Origin: Fusobacterium gastrosuis
Lineage (GTDB): Bacteria; Fusobacteriota; Fusobacteriia; Fusobacteriales; Fusobacteriaceae
Assembly (NCBI RefSeq): GCF_900095285.1
Contig: NZ_LT607734.1
Coordinates: forward strand, 1,364,001 to 1,428,000
DNA length: 64,000 bases
Reading direction: 5' to 3'
Shown: positions 27,045 through 35,597 of the stretch, one piece after another
Position numbering within the stretch: the first letter of the stretch is position 1
Layout: each line of letters starts with the position of its first letter
Notes under the pieces: model-generated
Told to the model about the DNA's origin: nothing
The model's database searches: none
Seen by the model: the letters and a program-made list of their open reading frames with translations, nothing else
Program-made: the position numbers and the translations under genes

Positions 27045-27827
27045 ATGTTAAAATTAAATAAAATAATAATTCTGGGGGGATTTTTATTTTATTTTTCAGT
27101 TCTTAATGCAGCTGAAATAAAAGAAGTAGAAACATTAGAAGAAGTTTCTAGTGAAATAATCGGGAAAAATAAAGTAAACAAAACAATGCCAACTGTTATA
27201 AAAAAAGTTGAAGAAAAAACATCAATAAAATCAGATAAAGATATTGAGAATAGTAAACAAGAGACAAAATCATTTTTTAGTGAGTCAGACTCAGAAACTA
27301 GATTTGATAAAAATGCAATAGTTGATACCTTTGATAAGAATATGAAAAATGGAGTAGCCTATAGAAAAGATGAAACAACACCTTTCACTGGTTTATTTGG
27401 GGCAGTAATTGATGGAAAGATAGATCATGTGGAATCTTATAAAAATGGTCTTTTAGATGGGGAGAGTGCTTGGTATTCTAGAAGTGGTAAAATACTTTTA
27501 TCAGAACATTATTCAAAAGGGAAATTAAATGGTGAGCAAAAATCTTATTATGAGGATGGGAAATTAAAATCTATTGTGAAATATACAAATGGAAGAATAG
27601 ATGGAGTGCTTGTGTATGATAAAAATTCTAAAATAAAACATGAAAGTATTTTTAAAAATGGAACAGGAATTTGGAAATTTTATTGGAGTAACGGAAATCT
27701 TTCAGAAGAAGGTCAATATGTTTCATGGAAAAAGGATGGAGTTTGGAAAAAATATAGAGAAGATGGGTCACTTGATATAGTTAGAACATATAATAATGGA
27801 AGATTATTAAATGAGAGATGGGAGTAA
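27045..27827 (+). CDS. Secreted YwqK/MORN-like repeat protein
   Basis: 260 residues with a signal peptide (hydrophobic segment about residues 6-22, ending LNA-AE, so probably SPase I cleavage). A low-complexity charged stretch follows, then four to five imperfect repeats of the form ...YxNGxLxGExxxYxxxGKL... (about residues 125-255, for example SKGKLNGEQKSYYEDGKLK). This repeat is the YwqK-type variant of MORN motifs, sometimes annotated as an antitoxin-like fold. No toxin is visible, so an envelope structural role is as likely. Fusobacteria carry many such proteins. The next gene overlaps its stop. Confidence 0.75.
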   Translation: MLKLNKIIILGGFLFYFSVLNAAEIKEVETLEEVSSEIIGKNKVNKTMPTVIKKVEEKTSIKSDKDIENSKQETKSFFSESDSETRFDKNAIVDTFDKNMKNGVAYRKDETTPFTGLFGAVIDGKIDHVESYKNGLLDGESAWYSRSGKILLSEHYSKGKLNGEQKSYYEDGKLKSIVKYTNGRIDGVLVYDKNSKIKHESIFKNGTGIWKFYWSNGNLSEEGQYVSWKKDGVWKKYREDGSLDIVRTYNNGRLLNERWE

Positions 27828-28246
27828 TGCTAAAAGCTAGACTGAAACAGGGATTTTTTTATATTTTTTGTAAATATAATAACAAATTTGACTCTGAAGT
27901 CATGGAAATTTTATCGGATTTTGAATTTTTAATTTTTTCAAAGATGTCAGATTATGATAAGTTACATTCTTATATTTTAATGAAAAAAGTAAAAAAAAGT
28001 AAATTATCCGATAATATTTTATATTTAAAATTAGCTTTACTTCATGATTGTGGCAAAGAAAATATTAGTTTATTGAGAAGAATAAAAAAAGTTATATTCG
28101 GAGATAAACTTCTAGAAAATCATACAAAAATTGCTTATGAAAAATTAAAAGAGCATAATATAGAACTTGCAAAATTATGTATTATGCATCATGATAAAAA
28201 TCATGATAAAGATATGGAAGAATTTCAAAAGTTAGATGACGAATAG
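27818..28246 (+). CDS. HD-domain protein (predicted phosphohydrolase)
   Basis: 142-residue single-domain HD protein. The metal motif appears as LALLHDCGKENIS (HD doublet) with an upstream H in YDKLHSYILM and later histidines in CIMHHDKNHDKD. The layout matches small HDIG-like phosphohydrolases that act on nucleotides or phosphate esters; substrate unknown. Two starts are possible: ATG 27818 (10 bases overlap with the upstream gene) and ATG 27827, which overlaps its TAA. Confidence 0.7.
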   Translation: MGVMLKARLKQGFFYIFCKYNNKFDSEVMEILSDFEFLIFSKMSDYDKLHSYILMKKVKKSKLSDNILYLKLALLHDCGKENISLLRRIKKVIFGDKLLENHTKIAYEKLKEHNIELAKLCIMHHDKNHDKDMEEFQKLDDE

Positions 28247-28293
28247 AAATTTATTCAAAACTCTAGGTAAAGCAATACAATTATGGTAAAATA

Positions 28294-28329
28294 AAAAGGT
28301 ACTGTAAAAACAGTGCCTTATTTTTTTTT
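28294..28329 (+). terminator. Intrinsic terminator after the HD gene
   Basis: AAGGTACTG / CAGTGCCTT stem (one T-G pair) followed by nine or more T. Confidence 0.85.
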
Positions 28330-28359
28330 AAAATTTAATTTATTTTTAGGAGAATTACT

Positions 28360-29037
28360 ATGTCAAAAATAAATAATGATTGGAAAGAAATCTTAGAAAA
28401 TGAATTTCAAAAAGAATACTTTGTAAAACTTAAAAATATTTTAGAAGCAGAATACAAGAACTATAAAGTTTATCCACCAAAAAAAGATATATTAAATGCT
28501 TTTATGTGGACTTCATTTTCAGAAACAAAAATTGTAATCTTAGGACAAGACCCGTATCATCAATATGGTCAGGCACATGGGCTTGCATTTTCTGTAAATT
28601 ATGGAATTAAAACACCACCATCTTTACAAAATATGTATAAAGAACTACAAGATGATTTAGGGCTTTATGTACCGAATAATGGTTATCTAGAAAAATGGGC
28701 GAAACAAGGAGTTTTACTTTTAAATACAACTCTTACTGTTAGAGATAGTGAGGCTAATTCACATTCAAACATAGGTTGGCAAATTTTTACAGATAATGTA
28801 ATTAAAGCATTAAATGATAGAAAAGACCCGGTTATTTTTATTCTCTGGGGAAATAATGCAAAATCTAAAGAAAAATTTATAGATAGTAGTAGACATTTTA
28901 TATTAAAAGGAGTTCATCCTAGTCCACTTTCAGCAAATCGTGGTTTTTTTGGATGTAAACATTTTAGTGAAGCAAATAGAATCTTAAAGAGTTTAAATAT
29001 AAAAGAAATAGATTGGCAAATTGAAAATAAATTTTAA
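28360..29037 (+). CDS. ung: Uracil-DNA glycosylase, family 1
   Basis: Removes uracil from DNA to start base excision repair. All family 1 motifs are visible: water-activating GQDPYHQYGQAHGLAFSV (about residues 65-82), LLLNTTLTVRDSEANSH, FILWGNNAKSK and the minor-groove loop HPSPLSANRGFFGCKHFSEAN. Full length (225). A TAGGAG site precedes the ATG. First gene of a run with murE and kdsA. Confidence 0.97.
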   Translation: MSKINNDWKEILENEFQKEYFVKLKNILEAEYKNYKVYPPKKDILNAFMWTSFSETKIVILGQDPYHQYGQAHGLAFSVNYGIKTPPSLQNMYKELQDDLGLYVPNNGYLEKWAKQGVLLLNTTLTVRDSEANSHSNIGWQIFTDNVIKALNDRKDPVIFILWGNNAKSKEKFIDSSRHFILKGVHPSPLSANRGFFGCKHFSEANRILKSLNIKEIDWQIENKF

Positions 29038-29064
29038 AAAATATAAAAAATGGGAGAACAGACT

Positions 29065-30519
29065 ATGAATATTTTTTCAGGTATAGAATATAGAGTTTTA
29101 AAAAATATAGATTTAGAAAGAGAATATTGTGGAATTGAATATGACTCAAGAAAAATAAAAGAAAATTTTATTTTTATAGCTCTCGAAGGTGCAAATGTCG
29201 ATGGACATAATTATATAGATGTTGCTGTTAAAAATGGAGCAACTTGCATAATTGTTAGTAAAGAAGTTGAATTAAAACATAATGTAAGTTATATTCTGAT
29301 TGAAAATTTAAGACAAAAATTAGGTTATATAGCCTCAAATTTCTTTGGATGGCCACAAAAAAAGTTAACTATAATTGGGGTCACTGGAACAAATGGAAAA
29401 ACTTCAAGTACTTATATGATAGAAAAGTTACTTGGAAATAAAAAAATAACAAGGATAGGAACAATAGAATATAAAATTGATGATGAGGTAATTGAAGCAG
29501 TTAATACAACGCCTGAATCATTAGACTTGATAAAAATATTTGATAAGAGTTTAAAAAAAGGGATAGATTGTGTAATAATGGAAGTTAGTTCGCATTCGTT
29601 GGAATTAGGAAGAGTTGAAACTTTAGATTTTGATTATGCAATGTTTACAAATTTGACTCAGGATCATTTGGATTATCATCAAAATATGGAAAATTACTTC
29701 CTAGCTAAAAGAAAATTATTTTTGAAACTTAAAGATAAAAATAATTCTGTTATTAATATAGATGATACCTATGGACAAAGGTTGTATAAAGAATTTTTAG
29801 AAAATTCTGAGGATATTCTTTCATATGGAATAAATAATGGGGATTTACACGGAGAGTTTTTAGAAAATGATAGTGTAAAAATTAAATTTAAAGAGAAAGA
29901 ATTTGTTGCTAAATATAAACTTTTAGGAGATTTTAATTTATATAATACTTTAGGTGCGATAGGAATAGTTTTAAAAATGGGAGAAAAATTAGAAGATATT
30001 ATAAAAAGACTTGAAATACTAAGACCAGCACCCGGAAGATTTGAAACGGTGGATTGTGGGCAAGATTATAAAGTAATTGTTGACTATGCACATACACCGG
30101 ATGCTCTTGAAAATGTTATAAAAGTGGCAAAAAATATTAAAAATAGAGGAGATGTAATAACTATATTTGGATGTGGTGGAGATAGAGATAGAACAAAAAG
30201 ACCACTTATGGCTAACATAGCAGAAAAAAATTCTGACATAGTTATATTAACTGAAGATAATCCTAGAACTGAAAATCCTGAACAAATATTTAATGATGTA
30301 AAAAAAGGATTTATTAATATTGAAAGACATATATTTGAACCTGAAAGAGAAGAAGCTATAAAAAAAGCCATAAGCATAGCTAAAAAAAATGATATAATAT
30401 TAATAACCGGTAAGGGACATGAAACTTACCATATTAAGGGATTGATAAAATATCATTTTGATGATAAAGAAATTGCAAGAAGAGAAATTGTTAGAAGGAA
30501 AATGAAAGAGAAAAATTAA
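29065..30519 (+). CDS. murE: UDP-MurNAc-tripeptide synthetase MurE
   Basis: Adds the third amino acid to UDP-MurNAc-L-Ala-D-Glu in peptidoglycan synthesis. Mur-ligase ATP loop GVTGTNGKTSS, EVSSHSLELGRV (carbamylated-Lys region follows), APGRFETVD, VDYAHTPDALENV and the substrate-selecting DNPRTENPE are all present. The DNPR motif is that of diaminopimelate-adding enzymes; fusobacteria are known to use meso-lanthionine in place of diaminopimelate, and this MurE would be the enzyme that accepts it. The frame opens at 29050, but ATG 29065 has GGGAGA at seven bases. Followed after 10 bases by kdsA. Confidence 0.95.
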   Translation: MNIFSGIEYRVLKNIDLEREYCGIEYDSRKIKENFIFIALEGANVDGHNYIDVAVKNGATCIIVSKEVELKHNVSYILIENLRQKLGYIASNFFGWPQKKLTIIGVTGTNGKTSSTYMIEKLLGNKKITRIGTIEYKIDDEVIEAVNTTPESLDLIKIFDKSLKKGIDCVIMEVSSHSLELGRVETLDFDYAMFTNLTQDHLDYHQNMENYFLAKRKLFLKLKDKNNSVINIDDTYGQRLYKEFLENSEDILSYGINNGDLHGEFLENDSVKIKFKEKEFVAKYKLLGDFNLYNTLGAIGIVLKMGEKLEDIIKRLEILRPAPGRFETVDCGQDYKVIVDYAHTPDALENVIKVAKNIKNRGDVITIFGCGGDRDRTKRPLMANIAEKNSDIVILTEDNPRTENPEQIFNDVKKGFINIERHIFEPEREEAIKKAISIAKKNDIILITGKGHETYHIKGLIKYHFDDKEIARREIVRRKMKEKN

Positions 30520-30529
30520 TGGAGGTCAG

Positions 30530-31366
30530 ATGTTAATAAGTGATGTAAATAAAGTTAAAATAGGAAATTATGAAATAGGAGGTAATAATAGATTTACTCT
30601 TATAGCTGGTCCTTGCGTTATGGAATCATTAGAAATAATGGATGAAATAGCTGGGAAAGTGAAAGAAATTTGTGACAGATTGGGAATAAACTATATATTT
30701 AAAGCTTCATTTGATAAAGCAAATAGATCATCTATATACTCATATAGAGGACCTGGGATTGAAGAAGGCATGAAAATGCTAAAAGCTATTAAGGATAAAT
30801 ACAATATACCAGTTATTACAGATGTTCATGAGGCATGGCAATGTGAAAAAGTTGCAGAGGTAGCAGATATTTTGCAGATACCGGCTTTTTTATGTAGACA
30901 AACTGATTTACTTATAGCTGCAGCAAATACAGGAAAAGCAATTAATATAAAGAAGGGGCAATTTTTAGCACCATGGGATATGAAAAATATTGTTATCAAA
31001 TTTGAAGAATCTAATAATAAAAATATAATGTTATGTGAAAGAGGGTCAACTTTTGGATACAATAATATGGTTGTAGATATGAGAGGACTTTTGGAAATGA
31101 GAAAATTTGGTTATCCAGTTGTTTTTGATGTGACACATGCAGTTCAAAAGCCAGGTGGATTAGGAACAGCAACTTCTGGTGATAGAGAATATGTTTATCC
31201 GCTTCTAAGAGCAGGTTTAGCAGTAGGTGTCGATGCAATATTTGCAGAAGTTCACCCAAATCCGACAGAAGCAAAATCTGACGGACCAAATATGTTATAC
31301 CTAAAAGATTTAGAAGAAATTCTGAAGATAGCAATTCAAATTGATAATATAGTAAAAGGGAGATAA
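30530..31366 (+). CDS. kdsA: 3-deoxy-D-manno-octulosonate 8-phosphate synthase
   Basis: Condenses PEP with arabinose 5-phosphate to KDO-8-phosphate. Family motifs: LIAGPCVMESLE, FKASFDKANRSS, the PVITDVHEAWQCE and LQIPAFLCRQTDLL strands, and FDVTHAVQKPGG. The segment CERGSTFGYNNMVVDMR and EVHPNPTEAKSDGPN complete the site. The Cys in GPCVM may indicate the metal-dependent class, which uses a Cys at this kind of position; that is not certain. It works with kdsD at 21.9 kb. GGAGG site before the ATG. Confidence 0.96.
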   Translation: MLISDVNKVKIGNYEIGGNNRFTLIAGPCVMESLEIMDEIAGKVKEICDRLGINYIFKASFDKANRSSIYSYRGPGIEEGMKMLKAIKDKYNIPVITDVHEAWQCEKVAEVADILQIPAFLCRQTDLLIAAANTGKAINIKKGQFLAPWDMKNIVIKFEESNNKNIMLCERGSTFGYNNMVVDMRGLLEMRKFGYPVVFDVTHAVQKPGGLGTATSGDREYVYPLLRAGLAVGVDAIFAEVHPNPTEAKSDGPNMLYLKDLEEILKIAIQIDNIVKGR

Positions 31367-31386
31367 ATTAAAGATAAACTAATATC

Positions 31387-31415
31387 TTGACAAAAAAGAT
31401 AAAGTTTATTATAAT
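31387..31415 (+). promoter_or_regulatory. Strong promoter of the DUF1858 gene
   Basis: TTGACA, 17-bp spacer, TATAAT: both hexamers are consensus, about 40 bases before the ATG. Confidence 0.85.
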
Positions 31416-31454
31416 AGTGGAGTAATTTAATATAAATATTAAGGAGGATATGAA

Positions 31455-31649
31455 ATGGTAACAAGAGATATGAATATAATGGAAGTAGTACAAAAATATC
31501 CAGTAGCAATTGAAGTATTCCAAAGACATGGACTTGGATGTGTAGGATGTATGATAGCTTCAGGAGAAACTTTAGGAGAAGGTATTGAAGCTCATGGTTT
31601 AGATGTAAAATTAATTTTAGATGAAATAAATGCATTAATCCAAAAATAA
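31455..31649 (+). CDS. DUF1858 / hybrid-cluster-associated redox disulfide protein
   Basis: 64-residue protein beginning MVTRDMNIMEVVQKYP, with the redox motif GLGCVGCMIASGETLGEGI containing a CxxC pair (about residues 30-33). This matches the DUF1858 domain, often found alone or beside hybrid-cluster and nitroreductive proteins in anaerobes; proposed to be a disulfide or metal redox carrier. It has an unusually perfect promoter, an AGGAGG site and its own terminator, so it is probably highly expressed. Confidence 0.88.
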   Translation: MVTRDMNIMEVVQKYPVAIEVFQRHGLGCVGCMIASGETLGEGIEAHGLDVKLILDEINALIQK

Positions 31650-31677
31650 AAAAAAGCTCCAATTGGAGCTTTTTTTA
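31649..31677. terminator. Bidirectional terminator between convergent genes
   Basis: AAAAAGCTCC / GGAGCTTTTT with an AATT loop and T-runs on both strands, serving the DUF1858 gene and the minus-strand winged-helix gene. Confidence 0.9.
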
Positions 31678-31683
31678 TAAACT

Positions 31684-32031
31684 TTAGTAGAATTCATCCA
31701 CTGCTTTCATAGTCAAGACTTTTATTTTTGAAAAATCTTGTAAGTTACTGAACAAATTATTTGAACAACAATTTGAAGAAGAACAATGTGTCGAGGATTT
31801 ACATGATGAGCAACCAGAATTTGATTTTGTTTTACAACAATCTTTTTCTTCATTTAGTTGTTCTCTTTTTATAAAAATATCATAAGGCTCTATATAACCA
31901 TGTTCTTCTAGTATAGAAAAACTTTTTTTTAAAGTAAGTTCATCTATACCAAGATTTTTCATAATAGCAGTTTCACTATAAACAGCAGAAGAAAGCAAAA
32001 ATTGAATTATTTTTATTTCCAGTTCTGTCAT
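31684..32031 (-). CDS. Winged-helix protein with a cysteine-rich insert (FeoC-like layout)
   Basis: 115 residues. The first ~50 form a predicted winged helix-turn-helix (MTELEIKIIQFLLSSAVYS, then LGIDELTLKKSFSILEEHGYIE). A spacer follows with nine cysteines in CC, CSSC, C and CC groups (about residues 68-90), then a short helical tail. The order wHTH then Cys-loop resembles FeoC, a small Fe-S regulator of ferrous iron uptake, but feoA/feoB are not adjacent, so this is an analogy. An extended -10 (TGCTATAAT on the minus strand, near 32075) lies upstream. A metal- or redox-sensing transcription regulator is the best guess. Confidence 0.6.
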   Translation of the reverse strand: MTELEIKIIQFLLSSAVYSETAIMKNLGIDELTLKKSFSILEEHGYIEPYDIFIKREQLNEEKDCCKTKSNSGCSSCKSSTHCSSSNCCSNNLFSNLQDFSKIKVLTMKAVDEFY

Positions 32032-32169
32032 ATTAAACGACCCTTCTATTAGATTTTTTTATTATATCTAATTATAGCATAGTTTAGTATATTAGTTATA
32101 GAAAAAAATTAATAATTATGTTAAAATTAAAAGTGGTTTGTTTAAAATACTAATAAAAGGAGAAGAACT

Positions 32170-32796
32170 TTGGGACTTTCATTATTAAAAGGAATTTTAA
32201 CAGGGCTAATTTTGTCTTTACCATTTGGGCCAGTGGGAATATACTGTATTGAACTTACTATTGTTGAAGGACGCTGGAAAGGATATGCAACAGCTATGGG
32301 AATGGTGACAATAGATGTTTTTTATTCTTTGATTTCTTTACTTTTTATTGCAAAAGTTGAAGAAAAAATAGTGAAATATGAACATTTCTTGTCAATTCTT
32401 ATTGGATTATTTTTGATGACAATTGCAATAAAAAAGATTTTATCAAAAATAGAAATAAAGGAAGTTAAAATTGAAATAAAAAATTTTATACAAAATTATT
32501 TTACTGGATTGGTATTTGCTTTAGTGAATATATCAAGTATTTTAGTGATAACAATTATTTTTACATCACTTAAGATATATAATGATAACAGCCCAACTCA
32601 GATATATGAAATACTTTTGGGTGTATTAGCAGGTGGAGCTACATTGTGGTTTACTACTACATATGCAGTAGCTAATTTTAGGAAAAAACTAGATAAAGAA
32701 AGAATGGTACATTTAATTAAAGGGGTTAATGTATTATTACTAATATTTTCGTCTATTTTAGTAATAAAATCTTTAATTAAGTATATAAAATTTTAG
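32170..32796 (+). CDS. LysE-family amino-acid exporter
   Basis: Six-segment inner-membrane protein. The N-terminus GILTGLILSLPFGPVGIYCIE matches the LysE/RhtB '(G)xxPGPxxxxxi' motif in degenerate form (PFGPVG), with a charged central loop (KKILSKIEIKEVK) and C-terminal helices. The start is TTG 32170, eight bases after AAAGGAG; no nearby in-frame ATG is plausible. Substrate unknown. It ends seven bases before the next gene's first possible ATG. Confidence 0.78.
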   Translation: MGLSLLKGILTGLILSLPFGPVGIYCIELTIVEGRWKGYATAMGMVTIDVFYSLISLLFIAKVEEKIVKYEHFLSILIGLFLMTIAIKKILSKIEIKEVKIEIKNFIQNYFTGLVFALVNISSILVITIIFTSLKIYNDNSPTQIYEILLGVLAGGATLWFTTTYAVANFRKKLDKERMVHLIKGVNVLLLIFSSILVIKSLIKYIKF

Positions 32797-32809
32797 AGAG
32801 GAAATGGTA

Positions 32810-33895
32810 ATGAATAACATAAAAATATCCGCAGAATTTAAGAAATATGTAGAATATAATCCAGAAAATGAAAATACTGTCATTGGTGTTGCGATGAGTG
32901 GAGGAGTTGATAGTTCAACGGTAGCATATATCTTAAAACAGCAGGGATATAAAATTTTTGGTGTGACAATGAAAACATTCAATGATGAGGATTCTGATGC
33001 CAAAAAGGTTTGTGAAGATTTAGGAATAGAGCACTATGTATTAGATGTTAGAGATGATTTTAAAGAAAAAGTAATGGATTATTTTGTAAATGAATATATG
33101 AATGGAAGGACACCTAATCCATGTATGGTATGTAACAGGCATATAAAATTTGGAAGAATGCTTGATTTTATTTTGGATAAAGGTGCAACATATATGGCTA
33201 CTGGGCATTATACTAAGTTAAAAAATGGTGCTTTATCTGTTGGAGATGATGGGAATAAAGATCAAGTTTATTTTTTATCTCAAATAAAAAAAGAGAGATT
33301 AAAGAACATAATATTTCCAGTGGGAGATTTGGAAAAACCTAGACTTAGGGAAATGGCAAAAGAATTAGGTGTAAGAGTATATTCTAAAAAGGATTCTCAA
33401 GAAATATGTTTTGTAAAAGATGGAAAATTAAAAGATTTTTTGATTGAAAGTTCGGATGGAAAAGTATTAAATCCCGGAAATATAGTTGATAAAAATGGAA
33501 AAGTTCTTGGGAAACATGATGGTTTTTCATTCTATACTATCGGACAAAGAAAAGGATTGGGAATATCAACAGAAGAGCCTTTGTATGTTTTAGAGTTTGA
33601 TATGGAAAATAATAATATTATAGTAGGAACAAATGAAGACCTGCACAGAGATACTTTAGTAGCCACAGATATAAATTTATTTTTAGTACCTTCAATAGAA
33701 GCTTTGGATAATTTGGAATGTTTTGCCAAAACAAGATCTAGAGATATTTTACATAGATGTACTTTAAAAAAAGATGGAGATGACTATATCGTCAACTTTG
33801 TGAATAATAAAGTGAGAGCAGTTACCCCAGGTCAGGGTATAGTTTTCTACAATGATGAAGGGAATGTAATTGCTGGCGGTTTTATAAAAAAATAA
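32810..33895 (+). CDS. mnmA: tRNA-specific 2-thiouridylase MnmA
   Basis: Adds sulphur to U34 of tRNA-Gln, -Lys and -Glu wobble positions. PP-loop AMSGGVDSSTVAYIL (about residues 28-42), the nucleophilic Cys in NPCMVCNRHIKF, ATGHYTKL, and the second catalytic Cys in SQEICFV are all present; the C-terminal beta-barrel domain (RDTLVATDINLF...VTPGQGIVFY) is complete. An ATG at 32804 is also possible, but 32810 has better spacing from GAGAGG. A TTG-anticodon tRNA-Gln substrate is encoded at 12.5 kb. Confidence 0.96.
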   Translation: MNNIKISAEFKKYVEYNPENENTVIGVAMSGGVDSSTVAYILKQQGYKIFGVTMKTFNDEDSDAKKVCEDLGIEHYVLDVRDDFKEKVMDYFVNEYMNGRTPNPCMVCNRHIKFGRMLDFILDKGATYMATGHYTKLKNGALSVGDDGNKDQVYFLSQIKKERLKNIIFPVGDLEKPRLREMAKELGVRVYSKKDSQEICFVKDGKLKDFLIESSDGKVLNPGNIVDKNGKVLGKHDGFSFYTIGQRKGLGISTEEPLYVLEFDMENNNIIVGTNEDLHRDTLVATDINLFLVPSIEALDNLECFAKTRSRDILHRCTLKKDGDDYIVNFVNNKVRAVTPGQGIVFYNDEGNVIAGGFIKK

Positions 33896-33931
33896 ATAAA
33901 ATTAATAAAACAATAAAATTAGGAGGAAAAA

Positions 33932-34342
33932 ATGGCACTTTTAAAGGAATTTAAGGAATTTGTAATCAGAGGAAATCTAGTTGATATGGCAGTTGGGGTT
34001 ATCATAGGAGGAGCATTTGGAAAAATAGTAACAAGCTTAGTTAATGATGTAATAATGCCAATAATAGGATTAGCAATAGGAAATGTTGATATTTCTACTT
34101 TAGAATACAAATTGGGAGAAGCTGTTGAAGGAGTTGAACAAGCATCAATTAAATATGGTATGTTTTTACAAAATATATTGAACTTCATAATAATAGCTTT
34201 TTGTATATTTGTATTTATAAAAATTATAGCTAATATGAAAAAGAAAGAAGAAGAAGCACCTGCCGCTCCACCTGCACCTACAAATGAAGAAGTTTTACTT
34301 ACTGAAATTAGAGATGCTTTAAATAAAATGTCAAACAAATAA
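33932..34342 (+). CDS. mscL: Large-conductance mechanosensitive channel
   Basis: 136 residues with the MscL opening [29 protein letters not shown] (TM1, split here by naming only residues 4-32), a periplasmic loop including [24 protein letters not shown] (TM2, about residues 72-95) and the charged cytoplasmic helix with a proline/alanine linker. Emergency osmotic release valve. AGGAGG site, terminator after the gene. Confidence 0.97.
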   Translation: MALLKEFKEFVIRGNLVDMAVGVIIGGAFGKIVTSLVNDVIMPIIGLAIGNVDISTLEYKLGEAVEGVEQASIKYGMFLQNILNFIIIAFCIFVFIKIIANMKKKEEEAPAAPPAPTNEEVLLTEIRDALNKMSNK

Positions 34343-34344
34343 TA

Positions 34345-34392
34345 AAAAGGAGTTATAGATTTTTATTTATAAAAACTATAACTCTTTTTTTA
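34345..34392 (+). terminator. Intrinsic terminator after mscL
   Basis: GAGTTATAG...CTATAACTC stem extended by TTTTT/AAAAA, followed by seven T. The next ~210 bases hold no ORF or recognisable riboswitch. Confidence 0.85.
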
Positions 34393-34604
34393 TTATATAA
34401 GGAAGTTTAAATTTAATGGAATTTTATCGTATTTTTTATTTTTAGATTATCAATTAAAGAAATAATGGAACATTCTAGGAATTTAAGGTCTAGTATAGAG
34501 TTCTAATATTTTATACAAAGATATTGACTCTTGCAATAGGTGTATCTAACAAAAAAGTCAAATTCATAAAATATTAAAATATGGGACTTACAGATGAAAA
34601 AATC

Positions 34605-34633
34605 TTGACAATACTGATATATCCAGCTATTAT
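34605..34633 (+). promoter_or_regulatory. Promoter of the PhnD-like gene
   Basis: TTGACA, 17-bp spacer, TATTAT, about 35 bases upstream of the TTG start. Confidence 0.75.
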
Positions 34634-34667
34634 ATAGACAATGATAATATATTTAGGGGGGAGTGCT

Positions 34668-35549
34668 TTGAAAAGAAAGTTGTTTTTAGTAATTACCGTA
34701 CTTTTATCTATTTCTATTTTTTTAGTAGGTTGTGGGAAGAAAAAAGAAGAAAAACCACTTGTTATGGGATTAGTTCCTATAAGTAATTCAGAAAAACTTA
34801 TAGAAGAAACAGCACCTTTGCATAACATGATAGCGAAGAAAGTAGGAAAAAATGTAGAAGGTTTTATTGCAACTAACTATATCGGAGTAGTTGAAGCTTT
34901 AGGAACTGGAACAGTTGATTTTGCTTTAATACCACCATTTGCATATATACTTGCAAATAAAAAACATGGTTCAGAAGCGTTACTTACAAGTTTAAATAAA
35001 GATAATGAACCTGGATATTACTCTATAATAATTGCAAGAAATGATAGAGGCATAGAAAAAGTTTCAGATCTAAAAGGTAAAAAAATTGCATTTGTAGATC
35101 CATCATCGACATCAGGATATATATTTCCAGCTGTTATATTGATGGATAATGGAATTAATATAGAAAATGATATTAAATATCAATTTGCAGGTGGACATGA
35201 TAAAGCTTTACAACTTCTAATAAATGGAGATGTAGATGCTATTGGAACTTATGAAAATGCCTTTAAGAAGTTTTCAAAGGAATTTCCTGAAATTGAAACT
35301 AAAACTAAAATTTTACAAAAAAGTGATTTAATCCCTGGAGTTACATTAACTGTATCTTCAAAGGTTGATCCAGAAACAAAAGAAAAGATAAAAGCAGCCT
35401 TTGCGAGTGTAGCAGAAGATAAGGAAATGCAAGATCTTATGATGAAGCTTTTTGGATTATATGGTTTTCAAGAAGCTGATAAAAATAACTATGATAATAT
35501 AAGAGTAAAATTAGAAAAACTTGGAATTGATATAGAAAAAGTAAAATAA
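34668..35549 (+). CDS. PhnD/PtxB-family ABC-transporter substrate-binding lipoprotein
   Basis: Periplasmic binding protein of the phosphate/phosphite/phosphonate family (PhnD-like). The signal peptide KRKLFLVITVLLSISIF ends in lipobox LVGC. The mature part shows PLVMGLVPISNSEKL, the binding-loop IARNDRGIEKVSDLKGKKIAFVDPSSTSGYIFPAV (only key residues: D-P-S-S-T-S-G-Y-x-F-P) and DAIGTYENAFKKF. The ORF opens at ATG 34641, but the site AGGGGGGAG sits just before TTG 34668, which also gives a proper signal sequence. No permease or ATPase lies next to it, so it must use a transporter encoded elsewhere or serve as a sensor. Confidence 0.88.
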   Translation: MKRKLFLVITVLLSISIFLVGCGKKKEEKPLVMGLVPISNSEKLIEETAPLHNMIAKKVGKNVEGFIATNYIGVVEALGTGTVDFALIPPFAYILANKKHGSEALLTSLNKDNEPGYYSIIIARNDRGIEKVSDLKGKKIAFVDPSSTSGYIFPAVILMDNGINIENDIKYQFAGGHDKALQLLINGDVDAIGTYENAFKKFSKEFPEIETKTKILQKSDLIPGVTLTVSSKVDPETKEKIKAAFASVAEDKEMQDLMMKLFGLYGFQEADKNNYDNIRVKLEKLGIDIEKVK

Positions 35550-35561
35550 AAATATAAATAT

Positions 35562-35597
35562 AAAAGGTTGTTGCAATACTGCAACAACCTTTTATAT
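35562..35597. terminator. Bidirectional terminator between PhnD-like gene and DUF1667 gene
   Basis: A perfect 14-bp stem AAAAGGTTGTTGCA / TGCAACAACCTTTT with loop ATAC. Confidence 0.9.

Noticed and set aside
34393..34604. Possible riboswitch in the gap before the PhnD-like gene
   Set aside because: The promoter lies at the gap's 3' end, leaving only a ~25-nt leader, and no known aptamer core was seen.
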